Of a stretch of 64,000 nucleotides of DNA, positions 53,880 through 63,628 are shown piece by piece. The translations under genes were made by a program, and so were the position numbers. The stretch lies in the NCBI RefSeq assembly GCF_027943725.1, contig NZ_AP025696.1, positions 1,651,501 through 1,715,500 of the forward strand, in the 5' to 3' direction. This stretch comes from Nitrosophilus kaiyonis (GTDB taxonomy: Bacteria > Campylobacterota > Campylobacteria > Campylobacterales > Nitratiruptoraceae). A model generated the notes under the pieces. That model saw only the letters and a list, made by a program, of their open reading frames with translations, made no database searches and was not told the DNA's origin. Numbering within the stretch: the stretch's first letter is position 1; every line of letters begins with the position of its first letter.

Positions 53880-55304
53880 CTACTGATTGTGAATAAAATA
53901 GTTATCAATCCCATCAGCTATACCTTTTGCTAAAAGTTTTTGATATAAAGGATTAAAAATTCTTTTAGCTTCAGTAGGATTTGTGATATATCCAACTTCT
54001 ACTAAAATAGAAGGCATTTGAGCACCTACAAGTACCCAAAATGGCCCTTCCCTAACACCACCATCAACGACATTTTTATATCTTTTTTTAAGATTATATA
54101 AAATTCCTTTTTGTACATCTATCGCAAGCTTATTTGAAGCAACAATCTTCTCTCTATTTAAAAAGTTCAAAAAAGTTTGCTTTGAATAGTAACTCATGGA
54201 AGATAAATCTGCCCTGTTTTCAAGAGCAGCAACTTTTTTAGCTCTTTGACTTCTTGCAGGGGATAGAAAAAAAGTCTCCACTCCTTTCATACTTAAATAT
54301 CTACTTTTTTTAGGTGCAGCATTAGCATGAATTGATATAAATATATCTGCAAATCTTCTGTTTGCATATTTTGTTCTATTTCTCAAAGGAATAAAATAGT
54401 CTTTAGTTCTTGTTAGATAAACTTTATAGCCTCTCTTTTTTAACTCTTTGTATAACTTTTTAGCTATTTGTAAAACTGCATCTTTTTCTTTTTTTCTTTT
54501 ATATCCAATAGCACCTGAGTCCTTTCCACCATGTCCTGGATCTATTACTATAGTTTTAGTTATTGGATAAAATTTTTTATATACACTTTTTTTAATGACA
54601 CTACTTTTTTTATTAACTTTTTGGATTTTGTTAATTGTTGATATATTTTTATTTAATTTATTATCAAATGCAATTTTTAATACATTTTTATCTATTTTAT
54701 AAAAAATATCTACTTTTTTACTATTTTCAAAAACTAGTCTAATTATATCTTTATCAAATTGAGCTATCTTGAGTCTATCCACACTTCTTAATTTATATAC
54801 TCTTTTTGAGTATGGCCAAACTCCTTTAATATCAAAAACCTTTTTATAAACCTTTTTATTTTTGTAATTTAAATCAAAACTTTTTATATCTTTTGTATTT
54901 ATTGAATATAAGAAAACAAAATCTATTTCACCTTTTTTTAAACTTATATTTTTAAGTATATTTTTTTTAGCTTTATCAATTTTTATGTTTCTTTTATTTA
55001 TACGATTATTTAAGCTTTCTTTTTTAATTGTTTTTGGAATTATTGAGTAAAGCTCCTTTTCGTAATCTTTATAATCAAAACCAAGCTTTTTAGAGCTTTT
55101 AATAAGCCCTTTTAAGGCCTCTTTTTTTAGATTTAGATCTGATTCTAGAATTGATCGTATATAAAGAGTTTTAAATTTATTATAAGATTTTAAAATATTT
55201 TCTTTTTTTGAAGATTGAAGAAGTCTATTTGCATCATCAAGCATAGGATTTTGCGATGCAAATAAAGAGACAAAAAGAAGGGTAAGAAAAATTAATCTTT
55301 TAAT
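53880..55304 (-). CDS. amiC: N-acetylmuramoyl-L-alanine amidase (Amidase_3), ATT start likely
   Basis: Periplasmic zinc amidase that splits daughter cells. The catalytic domain (last about 235 residues) has IVIDPGHGGKDSGAIG, DIFISIHANAAPK and SILVEVGYITNPTEAKRI with the His, Glu and His zinc ligands. The first ATG is 20 codons too late, because the upstream frame codes for a clean signal peptide (IKRLIFLTLLFVSLFAS). The only start ahead of it is an ATT with AAGGGG six bases upstream, overlapping the end of the previous gene. I take that as the start. An AMIN-like region precedes the enzyme domain. It pairs functionally with EnvC-FtsEX at 61-63.6 kb. Confidence 0.88.
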   Translation of the reverse strand: MKRLIFLTLLFVSLFASQNPMLDDANRLLQSSKKENILKSYNKFKTLYIRSILESDLNLKKEALKGLIKSSKKLGFDYKDYEKELYSIIPKTIKKESLNNRINKRNIKIDKAKKNILKNISLKKGEIDFVFLYSINTKDIKSFDLNYKNKKVYKKVFDIKGVWPYSKRVYKLRSVDRLKIAQFDKDIIRLVFENSKKVDIFYKIDKNVLKIAFDNKLNKNISTINKIQKVNKKSSVIKKSVYKKFYPITKTIVIDPGHGGKDSGAIGYKRKKEKDAVLQIAKKLYKELKKRGYKVYLTRTKDYFIPLRNRTKYANRRFADIFISIHANAAPKKSRYLSMKGVETFFLSPARSQRAKKVAALENRADLSSMSYYSKQTFLNFLNREKIVASNKLAIDVQKGILYNLKKRYKNVVDGGVREGPFWVLVGAQMPSILVEVGYITNPTEAKRIFNPLYQKLLAKGIADGIDNYFIHNQ

Positions 55305-55305
55305 T

Positions 55306-56397
55306 TTATTCCCCTTCTACAAGTTTTTTCATCAACTCTTTAACAGAAATAAGTTTATCCAATTTGTAACCATTAGCACCGCTAAAAAATAGACCAAGCT
55401 CTTTATCACCCATATATGCATCACTTAATCTATCAGCAATACAATAACCTACCTGTTTTGCTTCTATACCTCTTTGACATGGAGCAACACAGTTACTTAT
55501 ACATTTTATTGCTGGTCCCTCTCTTTTTTCAACAAGATTAACGAGATTTGTTCTAATTCCACGAGCCGGATATCCAACTGGAGATTTTAAAAGCAAAATA
55601 TCCTCTTTTTTTGCATTTAATAAAATCTCTTTAAAATTATCATGCGCATCACACTCAAATGTTCCTATAAATCTTGTACCCATTTGTACACCAGCAGCCC
55701 CAAGTTTTAAAAATTTAACTATATCATTATGATCCCAAATTCCGCCAGCTGCAATAACTGGTATGTCTCCCCAATTTTTAGCTTCTTCTATAACTTGAGG
55801 AACAATATTTTCTAATCTATACTCATCCATAAAACACTGCTCATATGTAAATCCTTGATGTCCTCCACTAAGTGGCCCCTCTACTATAACTGCATCAGGA
55901 ACTCTTTTATATCTTTTTTCCCATCTTTTACATATAATTTTTAGTGCTTTTGCACTTGATACTATTGGAACAAGTGCTACATCACTAAAACCTTCGGTAA
56001 ATTCTGGCATATTAGTAGGAAGCCCTGCTCCAGTAATGATTATATTTGCTCCAGCTTCACAAGAATCTCTTACAACTCTTCCATAATCATTTATCGCATA
56101 CAATACATTACATCCAAGTGGAGCATCACCACAAATCTTTCTTGCATTTTCAAATATTTTAAAAAGGGCTTTTTTTGAATAAAAATTTTCTGTCTCAAGT
56201 GGCCTTCCATTTATATCTTTTTCAATATATTTTTTGTTTTCATAATACCCTGTTCCAACTGAACTAACAACCCCAAGACCACCCTCTTTTGACACAGTCC
56301 CAGCTAATCTATCCCAGCTTATACCTACACCCATTCCACCTTGAATAATTGGATATTTTATCTCATATTTACCTATTTTTAAACTTGCTAATTTCAC
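55306..56397 (-). CDS. Nitronate monooxygenase / FabK-like FMN reductase
   Basis: FMN-binding TIM barrel of the NMO/enoyl-ACP reductase II family. [19 protein letters not shown] near residues 15-33, [18 protein letters not shown] near 135, [22 protein letters not shown] near 215 and [21 protein letters not shown] near 237 hold the FMN phosphate site. A Cys-rich stretch ([21 protein letters not shown] near 302) is typical of the Campylobacterota form. Length 363. Whether it reduces enoyl-ACP or oxidises nitronates cannot be told. It starts with GTG inside the tyrS stop (GTGA). Confidence 0.85.
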   Translation of the reverse strand: MKLASLKIGKYEIKYPIIQGGMGVGISWDRLAGTVSKEGGLGVVSSVGTGYYENKKYIEKDINGRPLETENFYSKKALFKIFENARKICGDAPLGCNVLYAINDYGRVVRDSCEAGANIIITGAGLPTNMPEFTEGFSDVALVPIVSSAKALKIICKRWEKRYKRVPDAVIVEGPLSGGHQGFTYEQCFMDEYRLENIVPQVIEEAKNWGDIPVIAAGGIWDHNDIVKFLKLGAAGVQMGTRFIGTFECDAHDNFKEILLNAKKEDILLLKSPVGYPARGIRTNLVNLVEKREGPAIKCISNCVAPCQRGIEAKQVGYCIADRLSDAYMGDKELGLFFSGANGYKLDKLISVKELMKKLVEGE

Positions 56398-57596
56398 TTT
56401 TTAACCTTTAATTTTGCAAATTTTCTTTTTCCAACCTGTAAAATATATTCTCCAGGTTCTAAATGAAAATCTTTATCATTTATTTTTTCTTTGTTTACCT
56501 TAACGGCTCCTGCTTGAATATCTCTTCTTGCTTGCGATGTTGAAGGCTCAATGCCACATTCCACTAACGCTTTTGCAATCCATATTGGACCTACTACTTC
56601 ATATTCTTCAATCTCTGTTGGAATCTCTTTTTGTTTATGAACTTTATCAAACTCCTCTTTTGCTCTTTTGGCTTCTTCGTCTCCATGAAATCTAGCAGTA
56701 ATTTCAGCTGCTAGAAGCTCTTTGGCATATTTTGGATGAACTTTTCCGGTTCTTACTCCCTCTTGCAATACCTCTATCTCTTCTAATGTTTTAGAACTTA
56801 AAAGCTCATAATATCTCCACATAAGTTCATCAGAGATACTCATTATTTTAGCAAACATTGTATTAGCATCTTCTGTTACGCCAATATAATTGCCTAAAGA
56901 TTTACTCATTTTTTGAACACCATCCAGACCTTCTAAAATTGGCATCATTATAACTGCTTGCTCTTTTCCTATTCCATAACTTCTTTGAAGTTGTCTACCC
57001 ATCAAAAGATTAAATTTTTGATCAGTGCCGCCTATTTCAATATCGCTTTTCAAATAAACACTATCATATCCCTGAAGAAGTGGATAAATAAATTCACTAA
57101 TTGCTATTGGTTTTCCAGCTTTATATCTTTTTTCAAAATCATCTCTTTCCAACATTCTTGCAACACTAACTAAAGTTGTTAACTCCACTAGTCCATGAGC
57201 ACCAAGTTTTTCAATCCAATGAGAATTAAATAATACATGTGTTTTATCTGGATCTAATATCTTAAAAACCTGTTCTTCATAGCTTTTTGCATTTTTTAAA
57301 ACAGTTTGAGGATCTAGTTTTTTTCTTGTTTCGCTTTTTCCTGTTGGATCCCCAATAGTTGCAGTAAAATCACCTATAATAAATTGTACTATTGCTCCAT
57401 ATTTTTGAAAAGTTGCTAACTTTTGAAGTAAAACCGTATGTCCAAGATGTAAATCTGGAGCTGTAGGGTCAAATCCTGCCTTTACATAATAGTGTTTACC
57501 ATTTTCAAAATAATCTTTTAATAATTTTTCAATTCTTTCTTTATCTATTATCTCTGCAGTTCCTCTTTCTATTTCAGCCAAAGCTTCTTTTATCAT
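56394..57596 (-). CDS. tyrS: Tyrosyl-tRNA synthetase
   Basis: Class I synthetase. The HIGH-type motif is [18 protein letters not shown] near residues 42-59 and the KMSKS motif is [11 protein letters not shown] near 229. An S4 RNA-binding domain is at the C-terminus ([20 protein letters not shown]). Length 400 fits the TyrRS group with HLGH. The ATG follows AGGGG. It is coupled to the FMN reductase gene and separated from spoT by a repeat-like spacer without a right arm. Confidence 0.95.
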   Translation of the reverse strand: MIKEALAEIERGTAEIIDKERIEKLLKDYFENGKHYYVKAGFDPTAPDLHLGHTVLLQKLATFQKYGAIVQFIIGDFTATIGDPTGKSETRKKLDPQTVLKNAKSYEEQVFKILDPDKTHVLFNSHWIEKLGAHGLVELTTLVSVARMLERDDFEKRYKAGKPIAISEFIYPLLQGYDSVYLKSDIEIGGTDQKFNLLMGRQLQRSYGIGKEQAVIMMPILEGLDGVQKMSKSLGNYIGVTEDANTMFAKIMSISDELMWRYYELLSSKTLEEIEVLQEGVRTGKVHPKYAKELLAAEITARFHGDEEAKRAKEEFDKVHKQKEIPTEIEEYEVVGPIWIAKALVECGIEPSTSQARRDIQAGAVKVNKEKINDKDFHLEPGEYILQVGKRKFAKLKVKK

Positions 57597-57635
57597 ATTT
57601 TCCCCTATTTTAATATTTTGTATTAATCATCGAAC

Positions 57636-57702
57636 AAGCAAAAAATCTTAAATTTCACAGCTTTTCTTCACTGCTTCACAGCTTCTTAACTTCATCCCTA
57701 TC
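57636..57702 (-). repeat. One-armed repeat spacer between spoT and tyrS
   Basis: Read in gene sense, C-poor words GATAGGGATGAAGTTAAG, AAGCTGTGAAGCAGTGAAG and AAAGCTGTGAAAT begin at the spoT stop. The words AGCTGTGAAG also occur in the spacer at 9.28 kb. A clear G-poor partner arm is absent, unlike the other spacers. Confidence 0.5.
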
Positions 57703-59842
57703 TCTTATATGCATCATCACTACCAGTAATCTCAATAACTTTCACTTTAGATTCAAGTTTTTTTCTTAAAAGCTCGCTATTTGAAATATCAGTTTCAATT
57801 TCAAGCTCACAAATATTACTATATTCTATATTTCTACCAAGTTCAATTGAGATAATATTAATATCAAGTTTTGCCAAATATCCCAAAAATGAGGCTAAAG
57901 CTCCCTTTTTATTTTGAAGTGATACTAAAAGTTTATATTTTGGCAATCTGCTTCTAGACCACTCTATAAAAAGCATAGGCTCGCCACTGTTTATTAATTC
58001 TGCTGCATGCTCACATAATTTATGATGAATTATAGCAAAATTATTTTTTCTAAAAGCAACTATCTCATCGCCCATTTTAGGATTACAACAGTAATCAAAT
58101 TCAACCCTATTAATATTAAAACTTGAATATATCACAAAATTATCAAAAATCTGCTCTTTTAATTTTATATTTCTTCCACCAATAAAAGGTAAAATCTTTT
58201 TTTCTTTTCTTAAATCAGCTAAAAATCTATTTTTTATCTCTTTAAAAAAATTAATATCAATCGGAACTTTATAGATTGAATTTTTTAAATTATTCTTTTC
58301 AACCCATTTTTCAATCTCTTCTTTTGATACTCTTAACTCACTAGATAAAATATTAATAGCACTTTTAGAATTTATCTCTTTAATTTTTTGTTTGCAAGCT
58401 TGCCTCATCTGCTCTTTTGCTTTAGAAGTTTTCACTGCATCAATCCAACTACATCTAAGTATAGGCTTTTCTGAAGTAATAATTTTAACAATATCACCAT
58501 TTTTAAGCTCTGTTAATAGAGTACTTTTTTGTTTATTTATATAAACCTCTTTTGCTCTATTTCCTATATCGGTATGAACTGCATATGCAAAATCTAAAGC
58601 AACAGCACCTCTTGGTAGCGTAAATATATCGCCTTTTGGAGAAAATACAGATATATCTTCGCTATAAAGATCATTTTTAACAAGTTCCATAAACTCTTCA
58701 ATATTTTCATTTTGAAACTGAAGATTTTCAAGCCATTTTAAATTTATATTATTTGCCCCAATTTTATATTTCCAGTGAGCAGCCACTCCATATTCTGCAG
58801 TTTTGTGCATATCATAAGTTCTAATTTGAACTTCAAAAATTGAGGTATTATCAAAAACTGTAGTATGAATTGTTTGATAACCATTTTCTTTTGGAATAGC
58901 AACATAATCTTTAAATCTCATGATAAGTGGTTTAAAATTTAAATGAATAGCTCCAAGAGCTTTGTAGCAGTCTATTTTATGTTTTACCAAAACTCTAATA
59001 GCAAGTAAATCTAATACTTCTTCGATAGAGATACCTTTTCTTTGCATTTTTAAATAGATTGAATAGTAATGCTTTATTCTGCTTATAATATTAAAATCAT
59101 TTGCTCTAAATCCATTTTTTACTAATACTTTTTTTACATCATCTATAAAATTATTCAATTTTATCTGTAACTCTTGCTTATGTGATTGTATAAAATCATC
59201 AATCTTTTTATATTCATTAGGAAAAATATAATAAAAACTTAAATCCTCTAAAAGATTTTTCAAAAAAGATATACCAAGTCTATGAGCTATTGGAGCATAA
59301 ACTACTAAAGTCTCTTCAGCTATTCTTTTTTGCTTATTTATAGGTAAAGCATCTAAAGTTAGCATATTATGAAGTCTATCACAAAGTTTTATAACTAAAA
59401 CTCTTACATCTTTTATTGAAGCAATAAGAATCTTTCTAAAACTCATTGCAGAAGTTATCAGTTTTTCATTAATATATGAAGGAATTAAGCTTTTATCTCT
59501 AATTTCTACAATTTTTGTCAAACCTTCAACAAGATTTGCGACATCTTTTCCAAAATTTTTATATATCTCTTCGATTGTAATCGGTGTATCTTCAACCACA
59601 TCATGCAAAAGAGCTGCTATTACCATTGTTTCGTCATGAGAAATATATCCAACTATAGAGGCAACAAGAATTGGATGAACCACATAGGGTTCACCACTTT
59701 TTCTAAATTGATTTTCGTGAGCTTTTATTGCAAAATTTAATGCATATTCAACTTTTGGATCTTTTTTTACAACACTAAATAGTATCTCTTTTGATTTTTC
59801 TAAATCTTTGCACTCTTTTATTTTTTCTATAAATTTTTTCAT
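57698..59842 (-). CDS. spoT: Bifunctional (p)ppGpp synthetase/hydrolase
   Basis: Stringent-response enzyme. The hydrolase HD domain has VVHPILVASI and AALLHDVVEDTP near residues 75-88. The synthetase domain has RIKHYYSIYLKMQRKG, DLLAIRVL and FKDYVAIPKENGYQTIHT, with an RFKD loop, the signature of bifunctional enzymes. A TGS domain (ISVFSPKGDIFTLPRGA) and a C-terminal ACT domain follow. Length 714. It is the single Rel/SpoT-type gene in the window and lies after rpoZ on the same strand, 11 bases away. Confidence 0.95.
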   Translation of the reverse strand: MKKFIEKIKECKDLEKSKEILFSVVKKDPKVEYALNFAIKAHENQFRKSGEPYVVHPILVASIVGYISHDETMVIAALLHDVVEDTPITIEEIYKNFGKDVANLVEGLTKIVEIRDKSLIPSYINEKLITSAMSFRKILIASIKDVRVLVIKLCDRLHNMLTLDALPINKQKRIAEETLVVYAPIAHRLGISFLKNLLEDLSFYYIFPNEYKKIDDFIQSHKQELQIKLNNFIDDVKKVLVKNGFRANDFNIISRIKHYYSIYLKMQRKGISIEEVLDLLAIRVLVKHKIDCYKALGAIHLNFKPLIMRFKDYVAIPKENGYQTIHTTVFDNTSIFEVQIRTYDMHKTAEYGVAAHWKYKIGANNINLKWLENLQFQNENIEEFMELVKNDLYSEDISVFSPKGDIFTLPRGAVALDFAYAVHTDIGNRAKEVYINKQKSTLLTELKNGDIVKIITSEKPILRCSWIDAVKTSKAKEQMRQACKQKIKEINSKSAINILSSELRVSKEEIEKWVEKNNLKNSIYKVPIDINFFKEIKNRFLADLRKEKKILPFIGGRNIKLKEQIFDNFVIYSSFNINRVEFDYCCNPKMGDEIVAFRKNNFAIIHHKLCEHAAELINSGEPMLFIEWSRSRLPKYKLLVSLQNKKGALASFLGYLAKLDINIISIELGRNIEYSNICELEIETDISNSELLRKKLESKVKVIEITGSDDAYKR

Positions 59843-59853
59843 ACAATTTCAAA

Positions 59854-60063
59854 TTACTCTTTTTCCATTTCTATTTTTATTAAACCTTCTGCAATCTCCA
59901 TAATTGCAATATCGGTATATTTATATTTTTTCACATCAATATCAATTAAAGGCTCAGAACCATTTGCAAGCTCATTTGCTCTTTTTGCAACTACAACAGA
60001 TAATAGATATCTATCAAAATTTACTCTCTCTAATGCTTTAGCAGCAATTTTTTCAAGTCTCAT
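59854..60063 (-). CDS. rpoZ: RNA polymerase omega subunit
   Basis: Small RNA polymerase subunit that helps fold beta-prime and mediates ppGpp response in many bacteria. RLEKIAAKALERVNFDRYLLSVVVAKRANELANG, then YKYTDIAIMEIAEGLI, match omega. Length 69 is typical. AAAAAGGAG precedes the ATG. It is next to spoT, the same pairing as in many Proteobacteria. Confidence 0.92.
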   Translation of the reverse strand: MRLEKIAAKALERVNFDRYLLSVVVAKRANELANGSEPLIDIDVKKYKYTDIAIMEIAEGLIKIEMEKE

Positions 60064-60075
60064 TAAATCTCCTTT

Positions 60076-60918
<843 letters not shown>

Positions 60919-60982
60919 CTATTTTTAATTTAAAATTTTACTTAAAATCTTATAACAAAACAATTAGAAAAAGAATTTAAAC

Positions 60983-62164
60983 TCATCTTACCTTAATTAA
61001 ATCAAGTGGATTTATGTGATATCTGTTTTTTGTAACTTCAAACGTAAGTTTTGAATTAACCCTTCCTATAACATACCCTTTTTTAACTTTTTTTCCTTTT
61101 TTTATAGTTGGAGCAATTTTGTCAATATGGGCATAAATAGTATATAAACCGTTTTTATGTTTTATAATGATAACATTATTTAAATGTGGAGTCTTTTTGG
61201 CTAAAACAACCCTTCCGTTTAATACATTTTTAACTTTTGCATTTTGTTTTAAAGGCTTTAATTCAATTGATTCATTAAAAATTTTTATATTATAAATTGG
61301 GTCAATATAACTTCCATACTTTTTCACTATAACAAATCTATCTAAAGGTGGTATAGTTTTTGGTCCTTTGTATCTTAAAGTTTTTGCTCTGAGATAAGAT
61401 TTACCTATAGTTTTTACTTTTATTTTTGAAGATTTGTTATCTTTTAATGAAACTTTTTCACTTTTTAAAATTTGTAATTTATTTAATGTTTCTCGTAAGC
61501 TTTTTTGCTCTTTAAGAAGATTTTCAATTGCCTCTTTATATTTTCTTTTTTTATAGCTTAAGAGTTTTAGAGATTCTTTTTTATTTTTTTTAAGTTTTTC
61601 ATACTCTTTTCTTTTTTTATCAAGATTCTCAATCTCATTTTGAAGATATTGTAATTTTTTTAATTCACTATCAGCAATTTTTTTGGTTTCTATAAATTTA
61701 GAATTTAGCATTTTAATTTTTTGTTTTTCAGATTTTTTTAATGCTTTTAATATCTCTTCATTTATAATATCTTCAGTAGTTAAATTTTGGCTTTTTTCTA
61801 ATATAAGAGATTTAGAGAAATATTTTGCTATCAAAATTGTTAGTTTTTCTTTTATTTCATTCTGTTTTTTTAAAAGACTTGATTCATTTTCTTTTATATT
61901 TTTTATTTTCTCTTTACTAATTTTATAAAATTCCTCTTTCTCTTTTAGCTCATCTTGAAGCTTTTTTAATTTTTTATCAATATTTTTAAGAGCTTTTCTT
62001 GTTTTTTCAATATCTTTGGCTATTTTTTCTAATTTTAAATTTAAACCTCTTAAACTTTTCTCTTTTCTATAAAGTTGCTGCTTAGAATAGTATATCTTTC
62101 TTTCCAAATCATTTTTAGCAAATAAAAAAGTAACAAAAATGATTAAAAACCCTATATATCTCAT
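60983..62164 (-). CDS. envC: EnvC-like murein hydrolase activator (degenerate LytM)
   Basis: Periplasmic regulator that links FtsEX to amidases at the septum. A signal peptide (MRYIGFLIIFVTFLFA) is followed by a long Lys/Glu-rich coiled coil (about 20-230) and a C-terminal LytM/M23 domain. Catalytic ligands are lost: where active M23 enzymes have HxGxD there is FNESIEL, and LHFE(V) reads LTFEV. The domain keeps NVIIIKHKNGLYTIYAH. This is the pattern of EnvC, which activates amidases and does not cut itself. It overlaps ftsX by four bases (ATGA). The probable client amidase, amiC, lies about 6 kb downstream on the same strand. Confidence 0.85.
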   Translation of the reverse strand: MRYIGFLIIFVTFLFAKNDLERKIYYSKQQLYRKEKSLRGLNLKLEKIAKDIEKTRKALKNIDKKLKKLQDELKEKEEFYKISKEKIKNIKENESSLLKKQNEIKEKLTILIAKYFSKSLILEKSQNLTTEDIINEEILKALKKSEKQKIKMLNSKFIETKKIADSELKKLQYLQNEIENLDKKRKEYEKLKKNKKESLKLLSYKKRKYKEAIENLLKEQKSLRETLNKLQILKSEKVSLKDNKSSKIKVKTIGKSYLRAKTLRYKGPKTIPPLDRFVIVKKYGSYIDPIYNIKIFNESIELKPLKQNAKVKNVLNGRVVLAKKTPHLNNVIIIKHKNGLYTIYAHIDKIAPTIKKGKKVKKGYVIGRVNSKLTFEVTKNRYHINPLDLIKVR

Positions 62165-62967
62165 TCTTGAATTTGCCTTGTCGAAACTACCAATACACTA
62201 AAAAAAGTTATAATTAAACCGATACCGCCTAAGATAAGACAATCTTTTATGATTTCTTCAAAATTTAATAATATATGCAAATAGCTAAATATATTTTTTA
62301 AAATATCAGAATTTAAAAAATAGTAATAGATCCCAATTAAAAATAGTGTAGCAATAAAAGTATCAACTATAGCAAGCCTAAATAAAACTCCGCTTCTCAT
62401 CCAAAAAGGAGCACCAAAAAGTTCCATGATATACATTCTTTCTTTATGCTCAAAATGCCAAACTTTTATCTGTTTTAAAATAAGTAAAACACTTATAATT
62501 GAAACGATAATTAAAAATATTTTAGATATCTGTTTTGAAATCATTAAAAGATTATATATTTTTGAATGAGTTTTCGAAAATGTTTCAACTCTTTTTATGC
62601 CAGGTATTACTTTTAGTCTTGATTTAATCCATTCTAATTCACTAGTTGAAGGAAAGTGATTTAAATAAATTTGATAAAATTTAGGTAAAAACATCTTTAA
62701 TGTCTCTAAATCTAATGAAATATCTTCCTCTTTAATTTTTTTTATCATATCATCAGGTTTTATTTCTACAATTTTTGAAATATTCAAATATTTTTCAATA
62801 TCATCTTTTTTTAAATTTTTATCTGAAACTATTAAAATAGTATAATCATTTTTAAGATTTATTTCATACTGTTTTATAACTCTATCGAGAATTAAATAAA
62901 ATTCTATTGCAAAAAAAATTGCAAACAATGGAATTATAAGAGATAAATGATTTTTAAGAGATTTCAT
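62161..62967 (-). CDS. ftsX: Cell division ABC transporter membrane subunit FtsX
   Basis: Membrane partner of FtsE. One N-terminal transmembrane helix (SLIIPLFAIFFAIEFYLIL) is followed by a periplasmic domain (about 30-145) and three further helices (FLIIVSIISVLLIL; VDTFIATLFLIGIYYYF; LILGGIGLIITFFSVLVV), with the cytoplasmic MYIMELFGAPFWMRSGVLFR between. Length 268. The ATG inside the ftsE end is taken as the start; an in-frame start six codons earlier is possible. Coupled to ftsE and envC. Confidence 0.9.
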   Translation of the reverse strand: MKSLKNHLSLIIPLFAIFFAIEFYLILDRVIKQYEINLKNDYTILIVSDKNLKKDDIEKYLNISKIVEIKPDDMIKKIKEEDISLDLETLKMFLPKFYQIYLNHFPSTSELEWIKSRLKVIPGIKRVETFSKTHSKIYNLLMISKQISKIFLIIVSIISVLLILKQIKVWHFEHKERMYIMELFGAPFWMRSGVLFRLAIVDTFIATLFLIGIYYYFLNSDILKNIFSYLHILLNFEEIIKDCLILGGIGLIITFFSVLVVSTRQIQE

Positions 62968-63628
62968 AAAGTATCCCATCCTCAATGTGAAAATGTTTAA
63001 AGTTGATATGAATATTTGTTGGAATATGGTGTGTAACGACTAAAACTGTAGCTTTTAACTGCTCTTTGGCAGCAATTAAAAGATTCCAAATAATATTTGA
63101 AGAGTATTCGTCAAGATTTCCTGTTGGCTCATCTGCAAGAATTATAATAGGATTGTGTGCAAGTGCTCTAGCAATTGCAACTCTTTGTTGCTCTCCTCCA
63201 CTTAATTCATATGGATATTTAAAAGCTTTATTAGATAATTTCACATGCCTTAAAAGTCTTTTAGTCTGAGTTTCACAAACATCTTTTGAATGCCCTGCAA
63301 TTAAAAGAGGTAGCATAACATTTTTTTTAACTGTCCACTCATTAATCAATTTATAATCTTGAAAAATTATACCTAGATTTTGTCTTAATCTTATAAGAAA
63401 TTTTCTTTTTATGTTATTTATTTTTATGCCACCAATTTCTAAAATACCACTTTGTGGCTGCAGAGCACCATATAGCGATTTTATTAATGTGGATTTTCCA
63501 CTTCCACTTGGTCCTGTAACAAATACAAAACTTTGACTCTCTATTGAAAAACTACTCTCTTTTATAATAGGTTCATCTTTTTTATACCCAAGTGTTAAAT
63601 TTTTCGCTTTTATGATTTTACTTCCCAT
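62954..63628 (-). CDS. ftsE: Cell division ATP-binding protein FtsE
   Basis: ABC ATPase that powers the FtsX-EnvC link to murein hydrolysis at division. Walker A is VTGPSGSGKSTLIKS near residues 34-48, the ABC signature ELSGGEQQRVAIARALAHNP near 142-161 and Walker B IIILADEPTGNLDE near 163-176. Length 224 is normal. It overlaps trmB by 11 bases and ftsX by 14. Confidence 0.95.
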   Translation of the reverse strand: MGSKIIKAKNLTLGYKKDEPIIKESSFSIESQSFVFVTGPSGSGKSTLIKSLYGALQPQSGILEIGGIKINNIKRKFLIRLRQNLGIIFQDYKLINEWTVKKNVMLPLLIAGHSKDVCETQTKRLLRHVKLSNKAFKYPYELSGGEQQRVAIARALAHNPIIILADEPTGNLDEYSSNIIWNLLIAAKEQLKATVLVVTHHIPTNIHINFKHFHIEDGILYEIS

